Shown here one piece after another: positions 42,089 through 53,600 of a stretch of 64,000 nucleotides of DNA. The first letter of the stretch is position 1; each line of letters begins with the position of its first letter. The DNA is taken from assembly GCF_007713685.1 (NCBI RefSeq), contig NZ_VMRJ01000003.1:248001-312000 (forward strand). Direction: 5' to 3'. Origin of the DNA: Hymenobacter setariae. GTDB taxonomy: Bacteria > Bacteroidota > Bacteroidia > Cytophagales > Hymenobacteraceae. The notes beneath the pieces are model-generated. The model made no database searches. It was not told where the DNA came from and saw only the letters and a program-made list of their open reading frames with translations. Made by a program: the position numbers and the translations under genes.

Positions 42089-42499
42089 CTAGGTCTTGGC
42101 ATGGGCAAAATACTGGTCGATGACCATCTGCAGCTTAGCGGTTGTTAGGGGCTTGTCGAGTACGCCGTGGATAGGCAACTGCTGGAGGCGGTCTAGGTCG
42201 CGGGCGAGCACGGTGGTGGTGAGCAGGATAATAATGGTGGCCTGCTGCTGGGTTTGGGGCCGCTGCTGGTACGCTTCCAGAAACTCGATGCCGTTCATCA
42301 CAGGCATGTTCACATCAAGTAATATCAGGGTCGGGCACTTCGTATTGTCTGGCGTGCAGGTGGTTTCGAGCATCTGTAAGGCCACGCGGCCATTTTCAGC
42401 TACCAGCACGTTGTCGGCTACTTGGGCACGCCGCACCAGCGTTTGATTAAGGAAATTAGTGGTCGGGTCATCATCGACCAGCAGGATACTGGAAAGCAT
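42089..42499 (-). CDS. Single-domain response regulator (CheY-like)
   Basis: A 136-residue receiver domain without an output domain. It has the acidic pair in SILLVDDDPTTNFLN, the phosphorylation-site Asp in LILLDVNMPVMNGIEFL (about residue 63), the Thr in IILLTTTV and the Lys in GVLDKPLT. The gene lies 43 bases downstream of the PAS histidine kinase on the same strand and should be phosphorylated by it. The output is likely protein contact, not DNA binding. Confidence 0.94.
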   Translation of the reverse strand: MLSSILLVDDDPTTNFLNQTLVRRAQVADNVLVAENGRVALQMLETTCTPDNTKCPTLILLDVNMPVMNGIEFLEAYQQRPQTQQQATIIILLTTTVLARDLDRLQQLPIHGVLDKPLTTAKLQMVIDQYFAHAKT

Positions 42500-42542
42500 A
42501 AAAATGTAACTGGATAAGTATGATAGCGAAAAACAGTACTAC

Positions 42543-44744
42543 CTAGGCCGGAAAAACTAGGGTAAAGGTGGTGCCGATGCCTTCCTGGCTTTGTACTGAA
42601 ATCGTGCCGCCGGCATTTTCCACGATTTTTTTCACCGTGTACAGGCCCACGCCCGTGCCCTCTACGTGGGTGTGCAGGCGCTGAAAGAGTTGAAACAGCC
42701 GCTTCTGCTGCTGTTCACCTATTCCCAAGCCATTATCCTGTACCGTCAACACTAAGTCTCTGCCCTGGCAGGCGCAGGCAACGCGGACCCAAGGCACGCG
42801 GGCAGGGTGGCGATACTTGAGCGCATTGCTGAGCAGATTGAACACAAGGCTGCGCAGATTCTTGGCCGAGAAAACGGTCGTTTCGTACCCGGCTACGGCT
42901 ACGGCCAGCTGCGCATGAGTGGCCGTGAGCTGCGGCAGCAAATCTTGGCGCACGTCCTCGACCACGGCGGCTAGACTAAGGGTGACGGCGGGCTGGGCAA
43001 ACTCGGCTTGCAGCTTGCTCACGTCGGTAAGGTGGAAAATGGTGCGCTTAAAGCGCTCCACCGATTCCTGCATGCGGTGCAAAATGGGCAGCAACAACTC
43101 GTGGGGCTCCCCGGTATCGGGCAGCAGTTCGGCGAGTAGTTGCAGCAGGCCCTCGATGTTGCTGATGGGTGTTTTTAGGTCGTGGCTGGCCGTATAAATG
43201 AAGTTGTCTAGGTCGACGTTGGTGCGCGTGAGGCTGGTGTTACTCGCGTGCAGCTCCTCGTTGGTAGACGTCAATTCCTCATTAATAGCGGCTAATTCTT
43301 GGTTGAGCACCTGCACCTGTTGGCGGGCCAGCACTTCTTCGGTTACATCTTGGGCATAGGTCACGAAGCCATCTACTTGACCCCGCTCGGTGAAGCGCGC
43401 CTGATAGGTAAGGTTGAAGAAAATGTCTTCTATAGGGCCCTCCGCCGTGCGGGCCAGCGGCACAAGCACCTCGCGGCTTTCGAAGGGCACGCCGGTGTCG
43501 TATACGGCGTGTAAGATGTCCATGAGTGGCTGGTCGGCCACCTCGGGCAGGGCGTCGACCAGCCGCTTGCCCATCAGCTCGCGCCCGTAAAACATGCGCT
43601 GGTAGCTGGGGTTCACCAGCTCGTACACCCACTCGGGCCCGTCGAATACACAGATGGCCAACGGGGCTTGCATAACCAACTGCTCGAGGCGCAGGCGCTG
43701 GCGCTCGGCCTCGGCGCGGGCGGCCTGGGCCTCGTGGGTACGCTGCTGCACGCGGGTTTCTAGCTCCTGGTTGAGCTGTTGTAACTGCTGCTGCGCTTCG
43801 CTCAGCGCGGTGTTGGCGAGCAGGTATTCTTCGTTGCTGGCCCGCAGCTCCTCGTTGATGGCCGCCAGTTCCTCATTGAGCTGCTGCACCTGTTGGCGGG
43901 CCAGCACTTGCCCTGTCACTTCTACGCCCATAGGCATCAGGCCAGTGAGCTGGCCTTGCGCGTCGCGTAGTGGCTGGTAAATGAAGGTGAAGTAGCCCTG
44001 CTCGGGCAGGCTGGTGTTCGCGCGGGCAATGCGGACGGGTATCTCGCTACGCGTGAGCGGCTGACCCGTATGCAGCACCTGCTGGAATATTTCTTCCAGC
44101 CCCTGCCCGGCTAGGCTGGGTAGCGCTTCGAATAGCGGGCGGCCCAGCACCTGCTCGGGCGGGCAGCCCCACAGCTCGCTCTGCCCCGCGTTGGCCAATT
44201 CCACCACAAAGTCTGGCCCCCGGAAGATAGCTACCGCAAAAGGGGCCTGCATTAGGGTGTGATGCAGCTCTGCCCGTTGAGCTTCGGCCTCGGCGCTGGC
44301 CGCCTGCTCGCGGGCCTGACGCTGGCGCAGGGCCTCGTCGGCCTGCTGTTGAGACTGCTCGGTAAGGGTGCTAAAGCTGACTAGCAGGTAGTTGTCGGTG
44401 CGCTGTGCCCGCGTGCGGAAGAAGTAGTCGAAGCCGTCGGCTTGGTAGCTGCCTTCCCACTCGGCGGGCACCTCCTCTACAAATGCCTGGCGCTGGTGGT
44501 TGAAGCCGACGCTTGCGACTGCTGGGAAAGTGCCTAGGTAGGTGCCACCGGGCTGTGCGGGCAGGTTGAGTAGGCGCTGGGCCGCCGGATTGACGCGGTA
44601 AAACGCAAAATCGACCAGCTCGCCCGCTGCGTTGTGTACGGGCTCATAGAGAATGGCGCCCGTAAAGGAGAGGTCGAAGTAGGTTTCAAAAGGGGTAGCC
44701 ACAGTGGGACAAGGGCGAACATGCGGGGAGAAGACCTTAAACAT
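42543..44744 (-). CDS. Multi-PAS sensor histidine kinase, cytoplasmic
   Basis: 733 residues with no signal peptide or membrane helices. Three PAS-like segments are seen: about 15-125, 165-275 (containing FAVAIFRGPDFVVELAN) and 355-465 (containing LAICVFDGPEWVYELVN, a near copy of the second). Long Gln/Glu coiled coils follow each. Then come the dimerisation box SHDLKTPISNIEG with the phospho-accepting His (about 525), and the ATPase domain with the N box NLLSNALKY, G1 DNGLGIG and G2 GTGVGLYTVKKIVE. Near-identical coiled-coil phrases (VLARQQVQQLNEELAAINEEL) recur, showing internal duplication of a PAS-linker unit. Pairs with the downstream receiver. The signal is unknown and probably intracellular. 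Confidence 0.93.
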   Translation of the reverse strand: MFKVFSPHVRPCPTVATPFETYFDLSFTGAILYEPVHNAAGELVDFAFYRVNPAAQRLLNLPAQPGGTYLGTFPAVASVGFNHQRQAFVEEVPAEWEGSYQADGFDYFFRTRAQRTDNYLLVSFSTLTEQSQQQADEALRQRQAREQAASAEAEAQRAELHHTLMQAPFAVAIFRGPDFVVELANAGQSELWGCPPEQVLGRPLFEALPSLAGQGLEEIFQQVLHTGQPLTRSEIPVRIARANTSLPEQGYFTFIYQPLRDAQGQLTGLMPMGVEVTGQVLARQQVQQLNEELAAINEELRASNEEYLLANTALSEAQQQLQQLNQELETRVQQRTHEAQAARAEAERQRLRLEQLVMQAPLAICVFDGPEWVYELVNPSYQRMFYGRELMGKRLVDALPEVADQPLMDILHAVYDTGVPFESREVLVPLARTAEGPIEDIFFNLTYQARFTERGQVDGFVTYAQDVTEEVLARQQVQVLNQELAAINEELTSTNEELHASNTSLTRTNVDLDNFIYTASHDLKTPISNIEGLLQLLAELLPDTGEPHELLLPILHRMQESVERFKRTIFHLTDVSKLQAEFAQPAVTLSLAAVVEDVRQDLLPQLTATHAQLAVAVAGYETTVFSAKNLRSLVFNLLSNALKYRHPARVPWVRVACACQGRDLVLTVQDNGLGIGEQQQKRLFQLFQRLHTHVEGTGVGLYTVKKIVENAGGTISVQSQEGIGTTFTLVFPA

Positions 44745-45206
44745 ACTAGCTACGGCCCTAAAGAGCTAGGCTCCCAGTAGAGTAGGCAGCGCAGTCTGGC
44801 ATATAGGCTCAACCTAATTTTCTGCAAGCATGCGCAAGTCAGCTATGTTTGCGAAAAACCTTATTATCTAGCTACTTAACTTTAAACATTAGTTGTAGCT
44901 GCTCAACCGGAGGATTTTTAGCAGCTAGCTTGTTGTCCTGCTTTTGCTTTCCCACGGCTGCATCTGCCTTAGCCTAAAGCTCTGCCAGTAAGTTCGGGTT
45001 AGCGATAATGGAGTAATGCTCAGCTCCCCACAACACGAGTTCTGCAATAGGGGGGATGATGGTAGCCTCGCTTTTTCGTCAGGCGGTAAGTAGCTGGCTT
45101 TTCCCTCTCAACTCAACTAGCTCAGCTCCACGCTCCACGACTACTTCTCTAGGGTACTGCAACCCGCACGGCGCTTATCTTTTGCTTCCATTTCGCTGCT
45201 ACCTGT
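44745..45206. other. 462-base intergenic region upstream of the GH92 gene
   Basis: Divergent promoters of the kinase and GH92 genes must lie here. TATGTTTG at 44844-44851 matches TAnnTTTG on the plus strand but is 356 bases from the GH92 start. No RNA gene, hairpin or credible coding frame is seen; the small frame at 45056-45247 overlaps the GH92 start and looks spurious. Confidence 0.35.
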
Positions 45207-48200
45207 ATGAGAACGATGAAAGCGCTTTTCCTGCTTGTCTTACTTAGCCTCGGAATAAGCGGTAGAAGCCACGCGCAACAGCCCAAAAAAACTATCTGGC
45301 AGGTAGGCCGAGCAGACCATTCCGGCACTGAGTTTGCGCTGGCGCCCGCCGGCTTCCGCCAATTTGTGGCGCACGATTTTGGCTACGAAGACAAGCGCTT
45401 TGTCATCGGCTTTTCGAAAGAGAAAACGGATTTTCCCTACGTGCTCCCCGGCCCGGCCGATACATGGGGCGGCACCTGGAGCACCGCCGGCTGGCGTACC
45501 AATCAAGTAACCTTGGTTTTTGCCCTCTCGCAGGCGCCCGCCGCCACCGGCTACCAGCTAGTGGTGCGCTTGGCCGACTATGCGAAGAAGTTTCCGCCCT
45601 TGGTGAAAATCAGCATCAACGGGCAGGACAAGAAAATCCAGCTGGCTACGGCTGGGGCGGCGCCCACCCAGCTGCGGCCCACCCTGACGGAAGCCGTCGG
45701 TGACACAGCGGCGCTGAGCGGCAACTTGGCGGCGGCCACGCCCTACCTTATCCAGGTACCTATTGGCCACAACGTGCTGCGCAAAGGGGGCAACAGCGTC
45801 ACCATCACCATCCTGGAGGGTTCCTGGATACTATTTGACCAAGTGCAGCTCCTAGGTCCGGCCGCGACAACGGTGCAGCAACCCAATCAGCTAGTGGTTC
45901 GGAACGTAGCGCCAGCACCCTACGAGCTGGTCGCCGACGGTCGGCGCCGGCAGCCCTTGCTCGTGAAGGTCGATCACCTACGCGGTGCGCCTATATTGCA
46001 GGTGCGCCTGGATAAGAAATTAATTTTTAGTGAGGTAGTAGAAAAGGACGCCTACGAGTTTGAGGCCCTGATGCCGGCTGTTACTAAGCCGACGCGCAGC
46101 CGGTACGAACTGCTGGAAAACGGCCACGTGATTCAAGCGGGCAGCATAACCCGCGCGGCGCAGCCGGCGCAGACCTTGGCCGACTACGTGGACACGCGCT
46201 TAGGCACGGCCCACTCGCGCTGGATGATAGCCCCAGGACCCTGGATGCCTTTTAGTATGGTGAAGATGAGCCCCGACAACCAGAATAGCGGGTGGCAGGC
46301 TGGATACGAGCCCACGCGGGAAAGCATTGGCACATTCAGTCATCTTCACGAGTGGACCCTGGCTGGCCTAGGTGTATTTGCAACCAATGGCAGGCTCAAA
46401 ACCACTATTGGTGATGAGTTTCGACCCGCGGCGGGCTACCGCTCGCGCATCGATAAAAAAACGGAAGAGGCGCCCATTGGCTACTACAAAGTGCAGCTGG
46501 CCGACTACGACATCAAGGCGGAAGTAACCGCGACCACGCGGTGCGGCTTTGAGCGCTTCACCTTTCCGGCCAATCGCGACAGTGCCCGCATCCTGCTTGA
46601 CTTGCACATCCCGGCCGAATACGACTATCAGCTTAAGAAGGTGAACCTCACGAAGGTGAGTGCGTACCGGATAGAAGGGGTAGTGCACCAGTTTTCGCCC
46701 GCAGTGTGGAGCAACGATGCGGCGCAAGACTACACCTTGCACTTTGTAGTAGAGTTTGACCAGCCCATCAAGCGCCTAGGAGGCTGGCTGAACAAGCGCG
46801 TGCAGTACGGCGATGTGCTGGCCGCGAAGGACGTGCAAGAAGCTGGGCTGTTCGCTGAATTTGACGCCCAGCAAACCCCGGTGGTGCAGGTCCGGTCGGG
46901 CATCTCGCTCGTGAGCCTAGCCAATGCCCGGCAAAACCTGGAAACCGAAATAACCAAGCCGTTTGGCTGGCGCTTCGACGCGGTGCGCCAGCACCAGCTG
47001 CAAACTTGGAATGCGCTCTTCGACCGAGTGAGAATAACGACTACCAACCGGCTCGAAAAAGTGCGTTTCTACAACGCGCTGTACCGCTCCATTTGCAGTC
47101 GCAACACCTGGAGCGACACCAACGGCGAGTGGCGCGGCACCGATGGCCGCGTGCAGAAGCTAGCCCGCCCTGATGATGTAGCACTGGGCTGCGATGCCTT
47201 TTGGAATACCTTCTGGAACCTGAACCAGGTCTGGAACCTCGTGTTGCCGGAGTGGAGCAACCGCTGGGTAAACTCGCAATTGGCCCTCTACGATGCCTAC
47301 GGCTGGCTAGCCAAAGGCCCGGCCGGCATGAACTACGTGCCGGTGATGGTGGCCGAGCACGAAATACCACAGATGGTTGCCGCGTACCAGATGGGCATTC
47401 GCGACTTTGACGCGCAGAAAGTGCTGGCCGCGGCTGTCAAAATGCAGACCACGCCCGCACAGAAAGTATTTAATGGCTTTGCGGGCAACCGCGACCTCGT
47501 GGCCTACGAGCAGTACCAGTATGTGCCCGCCGACAAGGGGCGGTTCTCCAATTCGATGGAATATTCGTTTGATGACTGGACGGTGGGGCAATTGGCCAAA
47601 GCCCTAGGTCAGCAAGACGTGTACACGAAGTTTAATGCGCGTGGCGCATGGTGGCAGCACACCCTGGACAGCACCGGCTTCAGTCACTTGAAACTAAGCA
47701 ATGGTCGCTGGACCGCCGGCTTCGACCCGTTCAAGAGCGGCGCCAACGAGGAGTATGTGGAGGGTAACGCTTGGCAATTGACGTTTTTTGTGCCGCAGGA
47801 TGTGCCGGCGTTGGTCAATAAGATAGGTTCCCAGACGTTCATTGACCGGCTGGAATGGGGCTTTCGAGCCAGCGAGCCCTGGCGCTACAACGGCATGAAC
47901 GACCAGTACTGGAACTACCCCGTGGTGCAGGGCAATCAGCAGTCGATGCACTTCGCTTTCTTGTTTAACTGGGCTGGTAAACCCTGGGCTACTCAAAAGT
48001 GGAGTCGTTCCATCTTGGAGCGGTACTATGGCTACGGGGTGTCCAACGCCTACCTAGGCGACGAAGACCAGGGGCAGATGAGTGCGTGGCTGATTATGGC
48101 CTCCCTAGGTCTGTTTCAAACAGATGGCGGCACCAGTGCCACGCCGCGCTATGAAATAGGTAGTCCGTTGTATCAAAAAGTAGAAATCGACCTAGGGCAG

Positions 48201-48407
48201 CGCTTTGGGCGCGGCAAAAAATTCACGATTATCGCCCACCACGCCTCGCGCACCAACCTTTATGTGCAGAGCGCCACGCTGAATGGCAAGGTATTACGCT
48301 CATTCGACTTCCCCGCCTCGGAGCTGCTACAGGGGGGCTCCCTAGTGCTCACTATGGGGCCGCAACCCAATAAAGCGTGGGGAGTAGCAAAGCTCAAAGT
48401 TGATTGA
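45207..48407 (+). CDS. GH92 family alpha-mannosidase-like protein with N-terminal carbohydrate-binding domain
   Basis: A 1066-residue exported enzyme. Signal peptide at about 1-23 (Met1 or Met4 start; GISGRSHAQ cleavage). Residues 25-220 resemble the polysaccharide-lyase-family-4 galactose-binding-like domain (IWQVGRADHSGTEFALAP, SINGQDKKIQ, ILEGSWILFDQVQLLGP). From about 325 to 1060 is GH92: YVDTRLGTAHSRWM, PGPWMPFSMVKMSPDN, HEWTLAGLG, GCDAFWNTFWNLNQVWNLV, YVEGNAWQLTFFVPQD (about 848) and YLGDEDQGQMSAWLIMASLG (about 950), where the acidic residues bind calcium and activate water. GH92 enzymes are calcium-dependent, inverting exo-alpha-mannosidases of N-glycans or mannans. The unusual N-terminal fusion suggests plant or glycoprotein targets. 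Monocistronic, upstream of the sus-like locus but not clearly part of it. Confidence 0.93.
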   Translation: MRTMKALFLLVLLSLGISGRSHAQQPKKTIWQVGRADHSGTEFALAPAGFRQFVAHDFGYEDKRFVIGFSKEKTDFPYVLPGPADTWGGTWSTAGWRTNQVTLVFALSQAPAATGYQLVVRLADYAKKFPPLVKISINGQDKKIQLATAGAAPTQLRPTLTEAVGDTAALSGNLAAATPYLIQVPIGHNVLRKGGNSVTITILEGSWILFDQVQLLGPAATTVQQPNQLVVRNVAPAPYELVADGRRRQPLLVKVDHLRGAPILQVRLDKKLIFSEVVEKDAYEFEALMPAVTKPTRSRYELLENGHVIQAGSITRAAQPAQTLADYVDTRLGTAHSRWMIAPGPWMPFSMVKMSPDNQNSGWQAGYEPTRESIGTFSHLHEWTLAGLGVFATNGRLKTTIGDEFRPAAGYRSRIDKKTEEAPIGYYKVQLADYDIKAEVTATTRCGFERFTFPANRDSARILLDLHIPAEYDYQLKKVNLTKVSAYRIEGVVHQFSPAVWSNDAAQDYTLHFVVEFDQPIKRLGGWLNKRVQYGDVLAAKDVQEAGLFAEFDAQQTPVVQVRSGISLVSLANARQNLETEITKPFGWRFDAVRQHQLQTWNALFDRVRITTTNRLEKVRFYNALYRSICSRNTWSDTNGEWRGTDGRVQKLARPDDVALGCDAFWNTFWNLNQVWNLVLPEWSNRWVNSQLALYDAYGWLAKGPAGMNYVPVMVAEHEIPQMVAAYQMGIRDFDAQKVLAAAVKMQTTPAQKVFNGFAGNRDLVAYEQYQYVPADKGRFSNSMEYSFDDWTVGQLAKALGQQDVYTKFNARGAWWQHTLDSTGFSHLKLSNGRWTAGFDPFKSGANEEYVEGNAWQLTFFVPQDVPALVNKIGSQTFIDRLEWGFRASEPWRYNGMNDQYWNYPVVQGNQQSMHFAFLFNWAGKPWATQKWSRSILERYYGYGVSNAYLGDEDQGQMSAWLIMASLGLFQTDGGTSATPRYEIGSPLYQKVEIDLGQRFGRGKKFTIIAHHASRTNLYVQSATLNGKVLRSFDFPASELLQGGSLVLTMGPQPNKAWGVAKLKVD

Positions 48408-48545
48408 CATTCCCTTTGGGGAAACGTGCTAGAACATAGTATGGGCTGCTACAAGGCCGAACATATTGAGGTAGGTAGCTCCCTTTTCACTGGGGCAACC
48501 TATCTATTATAAACAGAGCCTCCTAGGTTCACGGTAGTCTGTATA

Positions 48546-50189
48546 TTGCGTGAACAAATGCAGGCAAGACTATTTCTAAGCTTTGTTCTATTACTCGTTC
48601 TCGGCTTCAGAACTTGTGCCAAAGCGAGTAAGGCAGATAGTCTACTCTTAGCCCTGAACAAAGCGCTCGCCCAGCGCCCGTATTACGATGCGCAGCGATT
48701 AAATCGCATTGGCTTTTTGCGTACCGAATATGCGGCCAGCGACAGCGACCCCAACACTCAATTTAACCTAGGTCTGCGTATTTACGACGAATACAAGGCC
48801 TACAAATACGACTCGGCTTTTGCTTACTGCCTGCGCATAAACCGACTGGCCGAAAAATCGGGTGATGCAAAGAAGATAGCGCTTGCTAAGCTCAAGCTAT
48901 CGTTTATCCTGCTGTCGTCGGGCATGTTTAAGGAAACGTTTGACGCGCTGGCTGACCTCAAGGCGCAGCAGCTTTCGGTGCCCGACCGCATAGACTATTA
49001 CTTCTTAAAAGCACGGGCTTATAGCGACCTAGGTACGTTTGACCAGGATGATTATTACCGGCCTATAAACTACGCGAAGTCACTGGCCTATGCCGATACA
49101 GCCCAGCAATTGTGCCGTGACGTTTCGTACCAGTGCCTCACCATTGCGGGCTTTATCGCGCAGAAGAAGGTGGACCTGCCAGCAGGCATTCAGTCTTACC
49201 AGGCGATGCGCCGGCTGCCGGGCCTTACGCCCCACCAACTGGCCGTTAGCGCCAGCACGCTAGCCAATATCTACGAAATGAGCCATCAGGAAGAAGCCGC
49301 TTTTGAGCTGCTGCTGGTGGCCGCCATTGCCGATGTGCAGTCGGCTACGAAGGAAACACTGGCGATTTTTAAGGTATCGGACTATTGCTACCGGCGGGGC
49401 GACTTGCAGAATGCCTACCGCTTTATACGGGAGGCGCGCGATGAAGCGGCATTTTACAAAGCCCGGCAGCGGCAAGTCGAAATCAGTCACATTTCGTCGA
49501 TTATCGAAGGCGAGAAGGTGGGCATCATCGAGCAGCAGCGCCAAACGCTGCAGCGTAATTCGTGGGTGCTGGCCGGGTTGGCAGCTTTTGGGGCGGTGTG
49601 TACGCTTGTCATTTTTTTGCAGCTACGCCGGTTGCAGCGGGCCGACAAACGCGTGCTGGCTTCTAATGAAGAGCTGCGAGCTGCGATTGGACAGCTGCAT
49701 CAATTGAATGGGCGGCTAAATGAAGCCAACCGCATTAAGGATGAATACATCGGGTATTACCTCAATTCAAATTCGCAGTATCTCGACAAGCTTGAAGCCT
49801 TGAAAAAGTCGCTCGTGGCCCTGCTCGATAGCAAGCAGTACACCGGCTTGCAGCGGCTGCTCGACGGAGTCAATATCAAGCACGAGCGCACGGCCCTGTT
49901 TAAGAACTTTGACCAGGTTTTTCTAAAGCTTTTCCCCCGATTCATTTCCGCGTTCAACACGCTGTTTCGGGCCGAAGACCACGTGCAGCTGGCCGAGGAC
50001 CAACTGCTCACGGCCGAGCTGCGCATCTTCGCGCTCGTGCGCCTAGGTATCGATGACAGCGAGCGCATCAGCCGCATCCTAGGCTACTCCATCAATACCA
50101 TTTACACCTATAAGACGCGAGTGAAAAACCGGTCTATACTCCCCAACGAGGAGTTTGAAGCGCAGGTGCGGGTTCTGGATGCGACCTAA
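48546..50189 (+). CDS. DUF6377 membrane-bound regulator, SusR-like in position
   Basis: 547 residues. Signal/anchor segment at the start ([17 protein letters not shown]). TPR-like helical repeats (about 50-330, for example [28 protein letters not shown]) are predicted to be periplasmic. One membrane helix follows (about 337-355, [21 protein letters not shown]), then a coiled coil and a cytoplasmic C-terminus with the DUF6377 pattern [50 protein letters not shown] and [17 protein letters not shown], a helix-turn-helix-like end. This design suits a sensor of imported sugars that binds DNA directly. Its place just before susC suggests that it controls the locus, as SusR does; that assignment is inferred from order. 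Confidence 0.85.
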   Translation: MREQMQARLFLSFVLLLVLGFRTCAKASKADSLLLALNKALAQRPYYDAQRLNRIGFLRTEYAASDSDPNTQFNLGLRIYDEYKAYKYDSAFAYCLRINRLAEKSGDAKKIALAKLKLSFILLSSGMFKETFDALADLKAQQLSVPDRIDYYFLKARAYSDLGTFDQDDYYRPINYAKSLAYADTAQQLCRDVSYQCLTIAGFIAQKKVDLPAGIQSYQAMRRLPGLTPHQLAVSASTLANIYEMSHQEEAAFELLLVAAIADVQSATKETLAIFKVSDYCYRRGDLQNAYRFIREARDEAAFYKARQRQVEISHISSIIEGEKVGIIEQQRQTLQRNSWVLAGLAAFGAVCTLVIFLQLRRLQRADKRVLASNEELRAAIGQLHQLNGRLNEANRIKDEYIGYYLNSNSQYLDKLEALKKSLVALLDSKQYTGLQRLLDGVNIKHERTALFKNFDQVFLKLFPRFISAFNTLFRAEDHVQLAEDQLLTAELRIFALVRLGIDDSERISRILGYSINTIYTYKTRVKNRSILPNEEFEAQVRVLDAT

Positions 50190-50648
50190 CCGCAGGGGGG
50201 CAATTGACACATATGGGACACGCGTAGCTACCTGTTTCGGCCGGCGGTGCGCGTGTGTGTGCATTGCTTTCAGCAGTCACACGTGCCGCGAGAACACCGC
50301 CCGCCTCTATATGCGGCAGTGTGGTTGCGGCACTCATAGCAGGCCATCTGTATCGCTGCTTGCGACAGGGGCTAAGAGGCAATTTCTGAGGGCAAATGTC
50401 AACTTAGGCCTTAATATCTACTTCATATTTCATAAACTTTTTGGAAGGATAAAGCAATGAAATATAAAGAGTTAATATTATACTAATCTATATTTTTCAT
50501 ACCTGTGTTTGACTAGTTTTCTCCGGGATTGGGCTAGTATTCCTTTGCCTTGCTTTCAGCGCTCTTCAGGCAAAGTCTACGACTTCTAGCGCTGGTTTAG
50601 CAGCCTTCCACACTGGGAGGCTGTACTCACTATTCCCCAGTCCCACCC
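50190..50648. other. 459-base region upstream of susC
   Basis: No gene is seen. The part 50400-50515 is AT-rich and likely holds the locus promoter and the site bound by the DUF6377 regulator. No clear hairpin or repeat was found. Confidence 0.4.
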
Positions 50649-53600
50649 ATGATGCCACCCTTACGTTGGCTGCGCCCAGTTGGCGCGGGCCTAGCTTTTC
50701 TGTCTACGCCGGTTATCGGCATTCTAGCGGCTAGCCCGGCGGTGGCCGGGCCCCTGAAGCCAAGTCGGCACCGGCCGATGACCACTATTGCGCCGGTGGC
50801 AAGTGGGGTAGTGAGTGGGCGTGTGGTCGATGCCAAGAGTGCACCCCTGCCGGGCGTGACGGTGATAGTGGAGGGCACCACGCTCGGCGCCACTACCAAT
50901 GAGGATGGCGTGTTTACCATCCCAAATGTGCCGGCCGGCCAGCACACGCTGATATATTCGTCGGTGGGCTTCGCAACGGCTCGGGTCTCGGTGACGGTGC
51001 TAGATGGCAAGCCCGTGCAGGCCCCCCTCACTACCCTAGGCGAAAATGCCCAGGCCCTGAGCGAAGCGGTGGTAGTGGGCTACGGCACTCAGCGCCGCCA
51101 AGACGTAACTGGCTCCATCACAACCGTCGATAGCAAGCAGTTTGTGAAGGGTCAGGTAACTAGCCCCGAGCAGCTAGTGCAGGGTAAAGTGGCCGGCGTG
51201 CAGATAACCACCGCCGGTGGTGCGCCGGGCGCGGGCAGCCAGATTATCATTCGGGGCGGCTCGTCGCTGAGCGCCAGCAATCGGCCTTTGTTCGTGATTG
51301 ATGGCGTGCCGGTGACCAACGATGGGTTGGCCGGTGCGGGCAATCCACTCTCACTCATTAACCCAAATGATATCGAGAGTGTTACGGTGCTCAAGGATGC
51401 CTCAGCTACAGCCATTTACGGGGTGCGCGCCTCGAACGGGGTAATCATCGTGACCACCAAAAAGGGCTTGGCCGGCGAGGCGGTGCGGGTGAATGTTTCG
51501 ACGCAGCACTCCGTTGCCACGGTGGCCAAGTACGTGCCGGTACTCACGGGCGACCAGTTTCGCGACCTAGTGCTGAATTATGGTAACTACCAGCAGCAAG
51601 CCCTACTAGGTACCGAAAACACCGACTGGCAGCGCGCCATTTACCGCCCGGCTTACACCACCGATAATACCGCCAGCGTGCTGGGCGCGCTGGGCAAGGT
51701 GCCGTTTCGGGCATCGGTGGGCTACCTAGACCAGCAAGGGCTGCTGAAGCGCAACGACCTGAAGCGTTATACCGGCAACCTAAGCCTGACGCCGGTGCTG
51801 CTGGATGGCAACCTGCGCATAGAGCTGAACCTGAAAGGCTCATGGATTGATAATAACTTCTCAGACCAGAGCGCGGTGGGTACAGCCGTGGGCTTCGACC
51901 CTAGCCAGCCCATCACTTCCGACGACCCGCGCTACGCGCCCTTCGGCGGCTATTATGAGTTTTTGCAGGGCAATGGGCAGTTGGTCAACTTGTCGGCGCG
52001 CAACCCACTGAGCCTCATCAACCAGCGCCGCGACCGTAGCACCGTCAAGCGCAGCCTAGGCAACGTGCGCCTCGACTATAAGCTGCCCTTCGTGCCGGGC
52101 CTCTCGGCCAACCTAAACGTGGGCTACGACGTGCAGCGCGGCCGCGGCACCGTGTTTGTGGCGCCTAGCTCGGCCTCGCAATACAACCGCCAGGGCATCA
52201 ACAACCAGTACAGCCAGAACCTCGACAACCACCTGCTCGAAGCCTACGCCAAGTACGAGGGCCGCGTGCTGGGCCAGCGCCTAGAGCTGCTGGCCGGCTA
52301 TTCGTTTCAGAAGTTTGGCAATACCAATTACATCTTCGATGACCGCCGCGCCGATGGCAGCGTGTACACGCCCCTCACGCCGACCTACGACAACCAGACG
52401 CAGTTCACTAATAACCTGGTGCTGCTCTCGTACTACAGCCGCCTGAACTACAACGTGGCGGATAAGTACCTCTTTACGGGCACGTTCCGCATCGATCAAA
52501 CGTCTAATTTTGCACCCTCACGGCGCACGGGCTACTTCCCCTCGGGGGCATTTGCATGGCGGCTCAAGGGCGAAGATTTCCTGAAAGAAAACGCCACGGT
52601 ATCGGAATTGAAGCTGCGCCTAGGCTACGGCCAAACCGGGCAGCAGGACATCGGCATCAACTCGGGCTACCTGCCCATCTCTACGCTCAGCACCAACACG
52701 GCCCAGCAGCTGGTGGGCGGGCAGTACTACCGCACGCTGCGCCCCAGCTTCTACAACCCCGAGCTAACCTGGGAAACCACCACGACCTACAACGTGGGCC
52801 TCGACTATGGCTTCTTCGACGGGCGCCTGACTGGCGCGGTAGAAGTGTACCAACGCGATACCAAGAACCTGCTGTTCTTCAGCAATGTATCGGCGCTCTC
52901 CAACCTTTCCAACGCGGGCTTTCTCAACATTGGCTCGCTCACCAACCGGGGTGTGGAGCTAACGGCCAACCTCGATGTGGTGCGCGGCAAGAAGCTCAAC
53001 GTGGCAGTGAATGCCAATGCCACCTTCAACCGCAATCGCATCACCAAGCTGACGCTGGTGGACGATGCCAACTACGTGGGCCAGATAAACGGCTCGCAAA
53101 TCAACGCCGTGGGTGCGCCGGCCGGCTCATTCTACGTGTACAAGCAGCTGTATAATGCAGAAGGCCAACCCATTCAGAACGCTGTAGCTGACCTAGAGGC
53201 CGATGGCGTGCTCAATGGCTCGGACCGCTACATCAGCAAGTCGCCCCGGCCCACGACCATCCTGGGCTTTGGCAGCACGGCCAATTATGGCAAGCTCAAC
53301 CTGGCTTTCACGCTGCGCGCCAACCTAGGGGGATACATCTTCAACGGGGTGCGCTCGGGCGCCTACTTCGCGCCCAGCACCAACGGCACGCTGGGCAACC
53401 TTTCGACCGAGATTCTGGCCTCGCGCCTGGCCAACTTCAACAGCCTCACGGCGCAGTCAGACTACTTCCTAGAAAATGGCTCGTTTGCGCGCCTCGAAAA
53501 CGTGACGCTGGGCTACCAGTTTGGCAGTGTGCTGGGCAAAAACTCGACCCTGAACCTCACGGCCGCCGCCCAAAACCTCTTTCTGCTGACCAACTACTCG

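Noticed and set aside
45056..45247. 63-residue frame upstream of the GH92 gene
   Set aside because: Overlaps the GH92 signal peptide in another frame and has no recognisable features.
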